A stretch of DNA of 7,504 nucleotides, taken from contig JAACFD010000094.1 in NCBI GenBank assembly GCA_009937555.1, positions 1 to 7,504 on the forward strand, written 5' to 3'. The notes beneath the pieces are model-generated. The model saw only the letters and a list, made by a program, of their open reading frames with translations. It was not told the origin of the DNA and did not search any database. This DNA comes from Chlamydiales bacterium (lineage in GTDB: Bacteria; Chlamydiota; Chlamydiia; Chlamydiales; JAACFD01). How positions within the stretch are numbered: the first letter of the stretch is position 1; every line of letters starts with the position of its first letter. A program made the translations under genes and the position numbers. Below are positions 1-6,741 of this stretch, in pieces.

Positions 1-5
1 AGACC

Positions 6-34
6 TTGAACTCTAATCTTCAAGTTGATATAAA
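6..34 (+). promoter_or_regulatory. Predicted sigma70-type promoter of tsp
   Basis: A TTGAAC -35 element (6-11) is separated by exactly 17 bp from a TATAAA -10 element (29-34). A TG at 26-27 gives the extended -10 form TGnTATAAA. Transcription would start near position 41, leaving a leader of about 22 nt before the ATG at 63. The open frame upstream of that ATG therefore runs through the promoter and is unlikely to be translated. Predicted by eye only. Confidence 0.6.
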
Positions 35-62
35 AGACTTTAAATCAAATGGAACTCCCCTA

Positions 63-2048
63 ATGTTCAAGCATATCTTCGTTTTTTTAGTCTTTTTGAT
101 TCCCGTATCATTATTTGCCAAAGCTGACCTGCCTGAAATAGCAGCTCAAGATGTCATCAAAATATCAAATGAAATCTTAGCCTATCACACTACCTATAAA
201 GAACTTTCAACAGATCTTATAAAAAGAACCTTGAAAAACTACCTCGAAGAGCTAGACCCCAAAAAAACCTACTTCATAAAAAGTGAAATTATCACCTGGT
301 TAGAGCCTTCAGAACAAAAGCTCAAAACCATTATGGAGGACTACAAGAATGAAAGTTACAAAGAGTTTTTTCAAATTCATCAGTTAATGGAACAAGCTAC
401 TAAACGCTTTAACCAGCTTAATGAGCAAATTAACAATGAAGAGCTTAACGAAGAAACTTCCTCTGAAGAGTTTAAAGACCTGCAATGGGTTGATAGTGAA
501 GAGAAACTACTAGAAAGGCATAAGAAAATAAGAGCTATACAGCTAGACGTCTCTAAAAAGCTTGAGAAAGAGAATAAAGAGAAGTTTTTTCTTCGTATAA
601 AACGACAAATTGACAGTCGACACGCTCAACTCCTACTAGAAAATAAGCTAGACAGAGAGCGCTTTATATATTCTAACATATTAAAAGCTTTTGCGCAGTC
701 TTTAGATAACCAGACAATGTACTTTACCCCTGGTGAAGCCTCTGCTTACATCATTAATGTCCAAAAAAGACTGTTTGGTATTGGGGCAGCTCTTAGAGAC
801 GACCTTAATGGACTTACAGTAACACAAATAGCCGAAAATGGGCCCTCAGCCAAGTCAAAACTATTAAAGTTAAAAGACCGTATTGTTGCTGTAAATGGAG
901 AATCTATTATAGGTATGGAACAAAAGGATGCCATCAACCTTATCAGAGGTGAAGAAGGTTCCTCTGTAACGCTCACAATAGTAAGAGAAAAGGCTGCCCC
1001 AGATAGTGATGAGCAGAATAGCGAGCAGAAAAAAGAAGAGATACTAGATATCACAATTGTCAGAGGCGAAGTAATTTTTAAAGAAACGCGTTTTGATAAA
1101 GAAATTGAACCATACGGAGATGGAGTAATAGCATGTATTAAGCTATACTCTTTTTATCAAACCCCTTCCTATTCCTCTTCTAAAGATATTTTAGAAACTC
1201 TTGTAGAAACTCAGAAAAAGCACAAGATCAAAGGAATCATACTAGATCTACGCTACAACACAGGTGGTATGATTTACCAGGCAGTTGAAGTAATAGGCTT
1301 ATTTATTAGAAAAGGGATAACAGCGACTATCAGAGATCACAATGGGAAGCTAAATCACCTACGAAATTTAAAGAGTGGCCCTTTTCTAGATACCCCTCTT
1401 ATTGTGCTCACATCTAGGTACAGCGCTAGCGCATCAGAAGTTGTAGCACAAAGTTTACAAGACTTTGGTCGTGCTGTTTTAGTGGGTGACGACCATACCT
1501 ACGGGAAGGGTACTTATCAGTTATTTACTTTAGTGCCTGATGACTCCAATCATGGTAAAGTAAACCCTCAAGGCGAATACAAAGTAACCGCTGGAAAATG
1601 GTATACCGTGTCAGGTAAAACACCACAACTAACCGGAGTTTTTTCTGATGTTGTTGTTTCAGGCTTAACTTCAGAGCTTGAAAAGGGAGAGAAGTACGCT
1701 AAATATCCTATCGATAACGACACCATTAAGGATCACTATGATGATGACTTTTCAGACCTACCACTACTTCATCGAATTGCTCTGAGACAGGACTATAAAT
1801 CTGATCCTCAAGAAAAAATGACCACTTTTTCACAGTATATCCCAATGCTAAAAAGTAACTCATCAACTAGGCTTCAAGACGACCAGGTATATCAAAACTT
1901 TATTACTGAGTTGAAGAAGGAAGATTTTGATATAGAAAAAATTCTTCAATATAACCAAAGTGACTTACAACTCACCGAGGCCAAAAATGTTATGAAGGAT
2001 TTTATCTCTCTTTTAACAACAGAAGCACACTTGAAACCTGCCATATAA
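63..2048 (+). CDS. tsp: Tail-specific C-terminal processing protease (Tsp/Prc, S41 family) with PDZ domain
   Basis: This is a periplasmic serine protease of the Prc/Tsp type, which degrades or trims envelope proteins recognised by their C-termini. The 661-residue protein begins with a signal peptide (hydrophobic residues 5-19; likely cleavage after the AKA at 19-21). A long charged helical N-terminal region follows to about residue 200, then a PDZ domain at about 239-325 with a charged, acidic and lysine-rich insertion. The S41 protease core carries DLRYNTGG at 395-402. By alignment with E. coli Prc, the catalytic serine is S456 in SASASE and the lysine is K482 in TYGKGT, with D467 at the conserved intervening position. 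The C-terminal part (TGVFSDVVV onward) matches the Prc C-terminal extension. I chose the ATG at 63 because it directly precedes the signal peptide and lies downstream of a good promoter. An upstream in-frame TTG at 6 is the -35 element. The ribosome site is weak (GGAA, 51-54). Length is close to the chlamydial Tsp as I remember it (about 650 residues). All active-site residues are intact. Confidence 0.95.
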   Translation: MFKHIFVFLVFLIPVSLFAKADLPEIAAQDVIKISNEILAYHTTYKELSTDLIKRTLKNYLEELDPKKTYFIKSEIITWLEPSEQKLKTIMEDYKNESYKEFFQIHQLMEQATKRFNQLNEQINNEELNEETSSEEFKDLQWVDSEEKLLERHKKIRAIQLDVSKKLEKENKEKFFLRIKRQIDSRHAQLLLENKLDRERFIYSNILKAFAQSLDNQTMYFTPGEASAYIINVQKRLFGIGAALRDDLNGLTVTQIAENGPSAKSKLLKLKDRIVAVNGESIIGMEQKDAINLIRGEEGSSVTLTIVREKAAPDSDEQNSEQKKEEILDITIVRGEVIFKETRFDKEIEPYGDGVIACIKLYSFYQTPSYSSSKDILETLVETQKKHKIKGIILDLRYNTGGMIYQAVEVIGLFIRKGITATIRDHNGKLNHLRNLKSGPFLDTPLIVLTSRYSASASEVVAQSLQDFGRAVLVGDDHTYGKGTYQLFTLVPDDSNHGKVNPQGEYKVTAGKWYTVSGKTPQLTGVFSDVVVSGLTSELEKGEKYAKYPIDNDTIKDHYDDDFSDLPLLHRIALRQDYKSDPQEKMTTFSQYIPMLKSNSSTRLQDDQVYQNFITELKKEDFDIEKILQYNQSDLQLTEAKNVMKDFISLLTTEAHLKPAI

Positions 2049-2062
2049 AAGGCTTATGCCTC

Positions 2063-2092
2063 TTGGCCTTAAAAGATCAATACTGCTACAAT
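2063..2092 (+). promoter_or_regulatory. Predicted extended -10 promoter of gltX
   Basis: TGCTACAAT (2084-2092) is an extended -10 element with hexamer TACAAT at 2087-2092. A partial -35, TTGGCC, lies at 2063-2068 with an 18-bp spacer. It would start transcription near 2099 and give a leader of about 45 nt. Its presence suggests gltX is not wholly dependent on readthrough from tsp, although no strong terminator separates them. Confidence 0.45.
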
Positions 2093-2132
2093 ACACCCTT
2101 ATTTTAAACCCTATCAATCTACACCCCAACTT

Positions 2133-2136
2133 AAGG
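2133..2136 (+). promoter_or_regulatory. Ribosome binding site of gltX
   Basis: AAGG lies 7 nt before the ATG at 2144. It supports that start, as does the resulting N-terminus, which reaches the PSPTGDPHVGT motif after about 11 residues as expected for GluRS. Confidence 0.55.
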
Positions 2137-2143
2137 TATAGCT

Positions 2144-3679
2144 ATGAGCTCACAAGAAGTTCGCGTAAGAATCGCTCCTTCCCCTACGGGAGACCCCCAT
2201 GTTGGTACTGCTTATATGGCATTATTTAACATGGTTTTTGCAAAGCATCACAACGGGAAATTTATCTTACGTATTGAAGACACTGATCAGAAAAGAAGTC
2301 GTTCATCTTGTGAAGAAAATATTTACAAAGCCCTGAAGTGGTGTAAACTGGAGTGGGATGAGGGTCCTGACATAGGGGGAGAATATGGCCCCTATAGGCA
2401 ATCTGAACGCCTTGATATTTATAAGAAGTATGCCCAACAGTTGATTGATGAGGGCAAAGCTTATAAATGCTTTGCTACAGCAGAAGAGCTTGAAGAAATG
2501 CGCGAAATAGCAAAAAAAATGGGCTCTAAGCAAGGCTATGATAGGCGCTACCGCTCACTGACACCTGAAGAAGTTGAAGAAAAAGAAAGGCAAAACCTTC
2601 CTTATGTTGTACGCCTTAAAGTACCCCTAAAAGGTATGTGCGAATATGAGGATGAAATTAAAGGTAAGATAACTACTCCTTGGGCAGATGTTGATGATCA
2701 GGTATTACTAAAATCTGATGGTTTTCCTACCTACCACCTGGCAAACATAGTCGATGATCACCTGATGAAGATTACTCATGTGATTCGTGGTGATGAATGG
2801 CTTAGCTCCACCCCTAAACATATTCTCTTATATGAGTGCTTCGGCTGGACACCCCCTACTTTCATGCATATGCCACTTTTACTTGGGACAGATAAGAAAA
2901 AATTATCTAAACGAAAAAACCCTACCTCTATCTTCTTTTATCAAGATAGTGGCTACCTACAAGAAGCTTTTATAAACTTCTTAAGCCTTATGGGATATAG
3001 CGCCCCTAACGATCAAGAAATCTATTCGCTAGAAGAACTTATCAAAGACTTTGACCCTAAAAGAATTGGCGTATCTGGAGCTATTTTTGATATTAAAAAG
3101 CTTAACTGGCTAAACCAACACTATATCATTAATAATATTCCTGAAAGTCAGCTGCTAGATAGGATAAAAGAGTGGCAGTTCAATGAGGATTTTTTAGGCA
3201 AACTTATGCCTCTTTGTCACTCTCGTATCAAAACTTTTGGTGATTTTTTTGACCTATGTCATTTTTTCTTTGTAAATGAACTAAATTATGACCCTAAGAA
3301 TTTACAACCCAAGTCTCTAACTCCTGAGCAAAGTGCTTTTATTCTACAGGTGTTTATCTGGCACATGGAAACAAAAGACATTTGGGATAAAGACGCTTTA
3401 TTTGAAGCCTCAAAAATAGTAGCGAGCTTTTTCTCTGTTAACCACAAAAAGGTAATAATCCCTATTTTATTTGTAGCTTTGACAGGTCGCACACAAGGCC
3501 CTCCACTATTTGACTCTGCTCAAATACTAGGTAAAGACCGAACTAGAGCTCGCCTATTAAATGCTATGGAATGCCTGGGAGGTGTTTCAAACAAGAAAAT
3601 GGCTAAACTGAAAAAAGCATGGGACCAAAACACTGGAGAAGAACTATTTAAGGCTTGTTCTGCGACAGCTGCTTTGTAG
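2144..3679 (+). CDS. gltX: Glutamyl-tRNA synthetase
   Basis: This cytoplasmic class I aminoacyl-tRNA synthetase attaches glutamate to tRNA. Chlamydiae lack a glutaminyl-tRNA synthetase, so the family member there is expected to charge tRNA-Gln as well, with GatCAB converting Glu to Gln; that is family knowledge, not visible here. The 511-residue length fits the family. The HIGH-type motif is PHVGT at 18-22, preceded by APSPTGD. ILRIEDTD, YGPYRQSER and DGFPTYHLANIVDDHLM are conserved in the catalytic domain. The KMSKS-type motif is KLSKR at 253-257, followed by the NPTSIFF sequence typical of the chlamydial enzyme. The C-terminal anticodon-binding part keeps IKKLNWLNQHYI, NHKKVIIPILFVALTG and RTRARL. 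The last 32 bp overlap the 3' end of a small convergent gene. The start is set by the RBS and motif spacing. Confidence 0.97.
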   Translation: MSSQEVRVRIAPSPTGDPHVGTAYMALFNMVFAKHHNGKFILRIEDTDQKRSRSSCEENIYKALKWCKLEWDEGPDIGGEYGPYRQSERLDIYKKYAQQLIDEGKAYKCFATAEELEEMREIAKKMGSKQGYDRRYRSLTPEEVEEKERQNLPYVVRLKVPLKGMCEYEDEIKGKITTPWADVDDQVLLKSDGFPTYHLANIVDDHLMKITHVIRGDEWLSSTPKHILLYECFGWTPPTFMHMPLLLGTDKKKLSKRKNPTSIFFYQDSGYLQEAFINFLSLMGYSAPNDQEIYSLEELIKDFDPKRIGVSGAIFDIKKLNWLNQHYIINNIPESQLLDRIKEWQFNEDFLGKLMPLCHSRIKTFGDFFDLCHFFFVNELNYDPKNLQPKSLTPEQSAFILQVFIWHMETKDIWDKDALFEASKIVASFFSVNHKKVIIPILFVALTGRTQGPPLFDSAQILGKDRTRARLLNAMECLGGVSNKKMAKLKKAWDQNTGEELFKACSATAAL

Positions 3680-3797
3680 TTTGTTTTTCAGGTTGAGAAA
3701 TTATATAGCTTTTAGGTCTAGGGTGCCCTTCCGGGTTTATCCCACAAGAACTTAGTAAGGCTATTGACAAAAGTAGATATAAAATACGTAGCACCAT
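3648..3797 (-). CDS. Predicted very small lipoprotein
   Basis: This 49-residue frame is read from an ATG at 3797. It encodes a classic type II signal peptide (MVLR then a hydrophobic stretch of Leu, Ile and Ala) ending in the lipobox LSSC, with the lipidated cysteine at residue 18. The mature part is only 32 residues, polar and rich in Lys, Gln, Pro and Ser (GINPEGHPRPK...). Gly at +2 after the cysteine would favour outer-membrane sorting by the enterobacterial rule. An in-frame GTG at 3830 would add 11 residues before the signal peptide and is less likely. The GGAA site 11 nt upstream of the ATG is weakly placed. The gene converges on gltX, overlapping its last 32 bp, and diverges from the reductase gene. 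I recognise no family. In Chlamydia the cysteine-rich lipoprotein OmcA is encoded beside gltX (recalled). This product occupies a similar place but has one cysteine, so homology is not supported. It could still be a chance frame. Confidence 0.5.
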   Translation of the reverse strand: MVLRILYLLLSIALLSSCGINPEGHPRPKSYIISQPEKQTTKQLSQNKP

Positions 3798-3800
3798 ATT

Positions 3801-3809
3801 TGCTATAAT
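3801..3809 (+). promoter_or_regulatory. Predicted extended -10 promoter element of the CysJ-like gene
   Basis: TGCTATAAT is a perfect extended -10 (TGnTATAAT; hexamer 3804-3809). No good -35 lies at 17 bp, which extended -10 promoters can tolerate. A TTGACA at 3764-3769 is too far upstream (34 bp before the hexamer). Transcription would start near 3816, placing the following direct repeats at the start of the transcript. The element also overlaps the region just upstream of the divergent lipoprotein gene. Confidence 0.5.
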
Positions 3810-3819
3810 TCCATTATTT

Positions 3820-3850
3820 AAGTTAACCACAAGCTAACCCAAGTTAAATT
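3820..3850 (+). repeat. Three tandem, phased 10-11 bp direct repeats before the CysJ-like gene
   Basis: Three adjacent units are visible: AAGTTAACCAC (3820-3830), AAGCTAACCC (3831-3840) and AAGTTAAATT (3841-3850). They share the core AAGYTAA at a period of 10-11 bp, close to one helical turn. The block lies between the predicted promoter and the start codon at 3855, in the intergenic space shared with the lipoprotein gene. It could be an operator or simply low-complexity leader DNA. Confidence 0.6.
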
Positions 3851-3854
3851 TTAG

Positions 3855-5018
3855 ATGCTAGAAAAAAAGACCTCTCCTTCTACCTACTCCATAAAAAATC
3901 CCTTTTACTCTTCTATTAAAGCCAGAAGAGTTCTAAATAAGAAAGCTTCAAAGAAAAAAACCTACCATATAGAACTCTCTCTAGGAGATTCTGGTTTTAG
4001 TTATGAAGAGGGAGATTCTATTGGAGTACTAGCTCATAACCCTCCAAATGTAGTTGCTAAAATATTAAACCGCTTAGATTTAAAAGGTCATGAAAATTTC
4101 CATTCGGAAAAGAAGAAGGAATTCGTAAGCTCATTAAGCCACATTATGCGCAGTAATGTGCAAAAGCTAAACCGTAAGATAATAGAGTTCTTTAGTAACT
4201 TTTGTCCACTCGCAAAAGAAAAGTACCAGTTAGATTCACTACTGGCTCCTAAGAATAAAGCAGAGCTTAAAGCTTTTACTGAAAACTACCACCTTGTAGA
4301 TTTACTAATAAAAAAAACAAACATAAAAGATCATTGGGTAGAGCTATTTAACCTACTCTCACCGTTACTTCCTCGCTTTTATTCCATAGCCTCTTCTCCC
4401 TCATGTTATCCCAATGAGATTCACCTTACAATTGCTAAGCTAGAGTATGAAATAAATGAAAGCAAAAGGTATGGGGTATGCTCGCATTATCTCTGCTCTT
4501 TGGCGTCATTAAATGATAGTACGGTACCTATTTATCTTTTACCAGCCTCTCACTTTAAACTACCAAAAGATCCTGAGACTCCTATTATTATGGTGGGTCC
4601 CGGAACAGGAATTGCACCTTTTAGAGCCTTTATGCAAAGGCGGCATACCCAACACGCAAAAGATAACTGGCTGTTTTTTGGCGAATGGAATAAAGACCTA
4701 GATTTTTACTACGAGAAAGACTGGGAGCTCTACCAGAGCGAAGGAGTTCTAAGGTTAGACTGCGCTTTTTCTCGTGATCAAGAAAGCAAAGTGTATGTTC
4801 AAGATAAAATAAAAGAAAATGGCAAAGAAATTATCGAATGGATTGATAATAAAGGAGCCTATTTCTATATCTGTGGTGATGCACATAATATGGCAAAAGC
4901 GGTAGAACAAACCCTTATTAATTTACTAGTAAGTTACAAAAATATAGAAGAATCTGAAGCACGAGATTACCTAAAGGCACTAAGAAAAGATGGTCGCCTA
5001 CAAAAAGATGTTTATTAA
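3855..5018 (+). CDS. cysJ: CysJ-like FAD/NADPH-binding reductase lacking the flavodoxin domain
   Basis: The protein belongs to the diflavin reductase family (sulfite reductase flavoprotein alpha subunit, cytochrome P450 reductase), which passes electrons from NADPH through FAD. It has 387 residues and contains only the FAD-binding and NADPH-binding modules. The FAD module runs to about residue 215, with EEGDSIGV near residue 53 and RFYSIASS at 174-181. GVCSHYLC near residue 213 is the matching flavin phosphate-binding motif. The nucleotide-binding module has VGPGTGIAPFRAF from 247, LFFGEW, FSRDQ.SKVYVQDKI, YICGDA at 338-343 and the C-terminal LRKDGRLQKDVY, where the final aromatic residue is typical. 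The N-terminal FMN flavodoxin domain is absent, and nothing upstream could encode it. As I recall, chlamydial CysJ is similarly short. The electron acceptor is therefore unknown. A role in sulfite reduction is by name only, since no CysI hemoprotein gene is in view. No clear Shine-Dalgarno site precedes the ATG. Confidence 0.85.
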   Translation: MLEKKTSPSTYSIKNPFYSSIKARRVLNKKASKKKTYHIELSLGDSGFSYEEGDSIGVLAHNPPNVVAKILNRLDLKGHENFHSEKKKEFVSSLSHIMRSNVQKLNRKIIEFFSNFCPLAKEKYQLDSLLAPKNKAELKAFTENYHLVDLLIKKTNIKDHWVELFNLLSPLLPRFYSIASSPSCYPNEIHLTIAKLEYEINESKRYGVCSHYLCSLASLNDSTVPIYLLPASHFKLPKDPETPIIMVGPGTGIAPFRAFMQRRHTQHAKDNWLFFGEWNKDLDFYYEKDWELYQSEGVLRLDCAFSRDQESKVYVQDKIKENGKEIIEWIDNKGAYFYICGDAHNMAKAVEQTLINLLVSYKNIEESEARDYLKALRKDGRLQKDVY

Positions 5019-5021
5019 CCC

Positions 5022-6734
5022 TTACTCTTCACAAACAAGCTCATTTAAGCTTTCAAAATCTTCATCAGCAATGATCTCATAGGCATCACCTGCATTTTTA
5101 GCCTCTTTTAAATGACGCATGGTACACTCTTTATTTAAAAATAAAGTGGAAATAGCAGAAAGAGCCTTTAGATGCTGTTTTGGCTTTTCTAAAGAACTAG
5201 CAATTAAAACAATGGTATGTACAGGCTCTCCATCTAAACCCTCCCAGTCTATTGGCTCTTTAAGTATTGCCATCACCCCCATAGTATTAGCTGGCAAATC
5301 TAAATGACCATGAGGAATTGCTACTCCTTTGCCAATACTAGTGGCAGCTTGCTTTTCCCTTTTTAGAACAGACTGTAAAAAGTCAATTTTATTGGAAACT
5401 TGCAAAGAATGCGTCTTAAATAGAAAGTCCACTAGCTCAATAATAACTTCTTGTTTTGAGCCCTGCTTAATGTCTAAGGTGATAAATTCTTCTTGTAAAA
5501 AGTCAATTAACCTAGGGCTAGCACAGCCTGTTTCTCCAGAGCGAACTAGTGATAGACGTAAAATAATAGGCCCCACCACCTCTGTTAAAGTTACTGCCAT
5601 CAGGATAACGGGAGTTAATACATCTGAGATTAATGGGCTATTTGACATGCTCTCCAAAGCTACAATAAGACCCACTGTAATTCCTCCTTGAGGCAGCAGA
5701 GACATCCCTAGATACTTGTATACCCGTTTAGGTAAAGGAGTCAGTCTGCCACTAACATACAGACACAGACAGTTTCCTAGAAACCTAAATACAATATAGG
5801 CTAAGCATAGTACTCCGACAGCTTGAAGGTGATGAAAACTTGCATGAGCCCCTGTTAAAGTAAAAAACAGAGCATAGATAAGCTCTTCAAAATCTTCAAA
5901 TACATCTAGAATTTGATTCCTATCAGAAAAATTAGCTAGGAATACTCCAACTGTTAGATTGGTCAGCGCAGGAGATAACTCTAACTCAATAGCTAGACCA
6001 AAGGCTATCATTAGGGCTGCAAATGAAAAAATAGCTTCTTTTTTTCTTGAGAAGATTCGTTTACGCAAGAAAGCTAAAGCACCTGCAATTAATACCCCAA
6101 GAAAGATTGCACCCAGTAGTTTAGATATCACAGGGTAAAGACCAGTAGAAAAGCTGCCTTGTAAAAGCCATTCTTTGCAAACTTCAAAAATTACAATGTT
6201 GCTAACATTGTTTAAAACGACAACAGCTAAAAGAGTTTTCACAAACATGCCTTTTGCCTGAGACTCCTTAACTACATGTACTACTGTAGCAGGTGCTGTA
6301 GCTATTGAAAAAACAGCTAGGTAAAAAGCTATTTCCCATGAATTATAATTAGCATCCACAAAAGAGTGAGTGATATAAATACCTAACAAACAGATAAGAG
6401 GTACGACAATAGCCTGGACTAGAGCGATTACTAACACCCTTTTAATTGAGTTGTGCAGCTGCTTTAACTTTAGATGGGACCCTATGCTGATGGCTATTAG
6501 TGAAAAAGCTAGGTTGGTTATAGGCTCTAGCTGGGAAGACATAAATGAAGAGTGAGTATTTACTATCCCCAGTATAGGCCCTATTGCAATTCCAGCAATG
6601 ATATTACCAGAAATACTAGGAAGGTGTAACAGTTTTGCAATATACCCTCCCAGTAACCCAAAAAATATTAAAGCTGCCAGTGTTGAGTACACATTATGCA
6701 AAGGATTCTCTAGTACAGGGTATAAGTAATCCAT
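5022..6734 (-). CDS. Cation/proton antiporter (CPA2-type) fused to a C-terminal PTS EIIA domain
   Basis: This predicted inner-membrane antiporter exchanges a monovalent cation (Na+ or K+) for protons. The 570-residue protein has about 11-13 hydrophobic segments between residues 15 and 395, matching the Na+/H+ exchanger fold. Recognisable blocks are ISGNIIAGIAIGP, FSIATAPATVVHVVKES, ELELSPALTNLTVGVFLAN and ALFFTLTGA. Residues about 409-555 form a PTS EIIA type-2 (PtsN/fructose-like) domain, with GVAIPHGH carrying the phosphorylatable histidine H475 and the family blocks ATSIGKG, DGEPVHTIVLIASS and HLKALSAI. There is no TrkA/KefC NAD-binding domain. The segment corresponding to the ion-binding helix reads VVVLNNVSN, so N175-N176 replace the usual acidic pair. 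The start follows a GGGA site, and the ispF stop lies 7 bp upstream, so translation may be coupled. The fusion suggests control by phosphotransfer, which is an inference. The gene ends 3 bp from the stop of the convergent cysJ-like gene. Confidence 0.88.
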   Translation of the reverse strand: MDYLYPVLENPLHNVYSTLAALIFFGLLGGYIAKLLHLPSISGNIIAGIAIGPILGIVNTHSSFMSSQLEPITNLAFSLIAISIGSHLKLKQLHNSIKRVLVIALVQAIVVPLICLLGIYITHSFVDANYNSWEIAFYLAVFSIATAPATVVHVVKESQAKGMFVKTLLAVVVLNNVSNIVIFEVCKEWLLQGSFSTGLYPVISKLLGAIFLGVLIAGALAFLRKRIFSRKKEAIFSFAALMIAFGLAIELELSPALTNLTVGVFLANFSDRNQILDVFEDFEELIYALFFTLTGAHASFHHLQAVGVLCLAYIVFRFLGNCLCLYVSGRLTPLPKRVYKYLGMSLLPQGGITVGLIVALESMSNSPLISDVLTPVILMAVTLTEVVGPIILRLSLVRSGETGCASPRLIDFLQEEFITLDIKQGSKQEVIIELVDFLFKTHSLQVSNKIDFLQSVLKREKQAATSIGKGVAIPHGHLDLPANTMGVMAILKEPIDWEGLDGEPVHTIVLIASSLEKPKQHLKALSAISTLFLNKECTMRHLKEAKNAGDAYEIIADEDFESLNELVCEE

Positions 6735-6736
6735 AT

Positions 6737-6740
6737 TCCC
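6737..6740 (-). promoter_or_regulatory. Ribosome binding site of the antiporter gene, next to the ispF stop
   Basis: Reading the minus strand, TAG of ispF is immediately followed by TGGGAAT and then the antiporter ATG. GGGA is only 2 nt from the ATG, which is short, so ribosomes finishing ispF may reinitiate here. Confidence 0.4.
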
Positions 6741-6741
6741 A

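Noticed and set aside
6..62. N-terminal extension of tsp from the TTG at position 6
   Set aside because: It overlaps a strong promoter, is hydrophilic, and would place the signal peptide internally. The ATG at 63 fits better.
746..1054. 102-codon minus-strand frame inside tsp
   Set aside because: It lies antisense to the conserved PDZ region of tsp, is Ser/Phe/Ile rich, and shows no family features. It is a shadow of the real gene.
2047..2070. Possible terminator hairpin after tsp (AGGC-TTAT-GCCT with flanking partial pairing)
   Set aside because: The perfect stem is only 4 bp and no T-tract follows, so it is too weak to call.
3720..3743. G+C-rich patch with short inverted repeats (AGGGTGCCCT and GGGTTTATCCC), considered as a gltX terminator
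   Set aside because: No run of T follows on either strand, the loops are short, and the patch encodes the GINPEGHPRP segment of the predicted lipoprotein.
3764..3792. TTGACA at 3764-3769 as the -35 of a cysJ promoter
   Set aside because: At 17 bp downstream the sequence is CGTAGC, which is no -10. The TATAAT at 3804 is 34 bp away, so the two cannot form one promoter.
5329..5691. 120-codon plus-strand frame inside the antiporter gene
   Set aside because: It is antisense to the EIIA domain and last membrane helices. Its composition reflects the complementary strand and no motif is visible.
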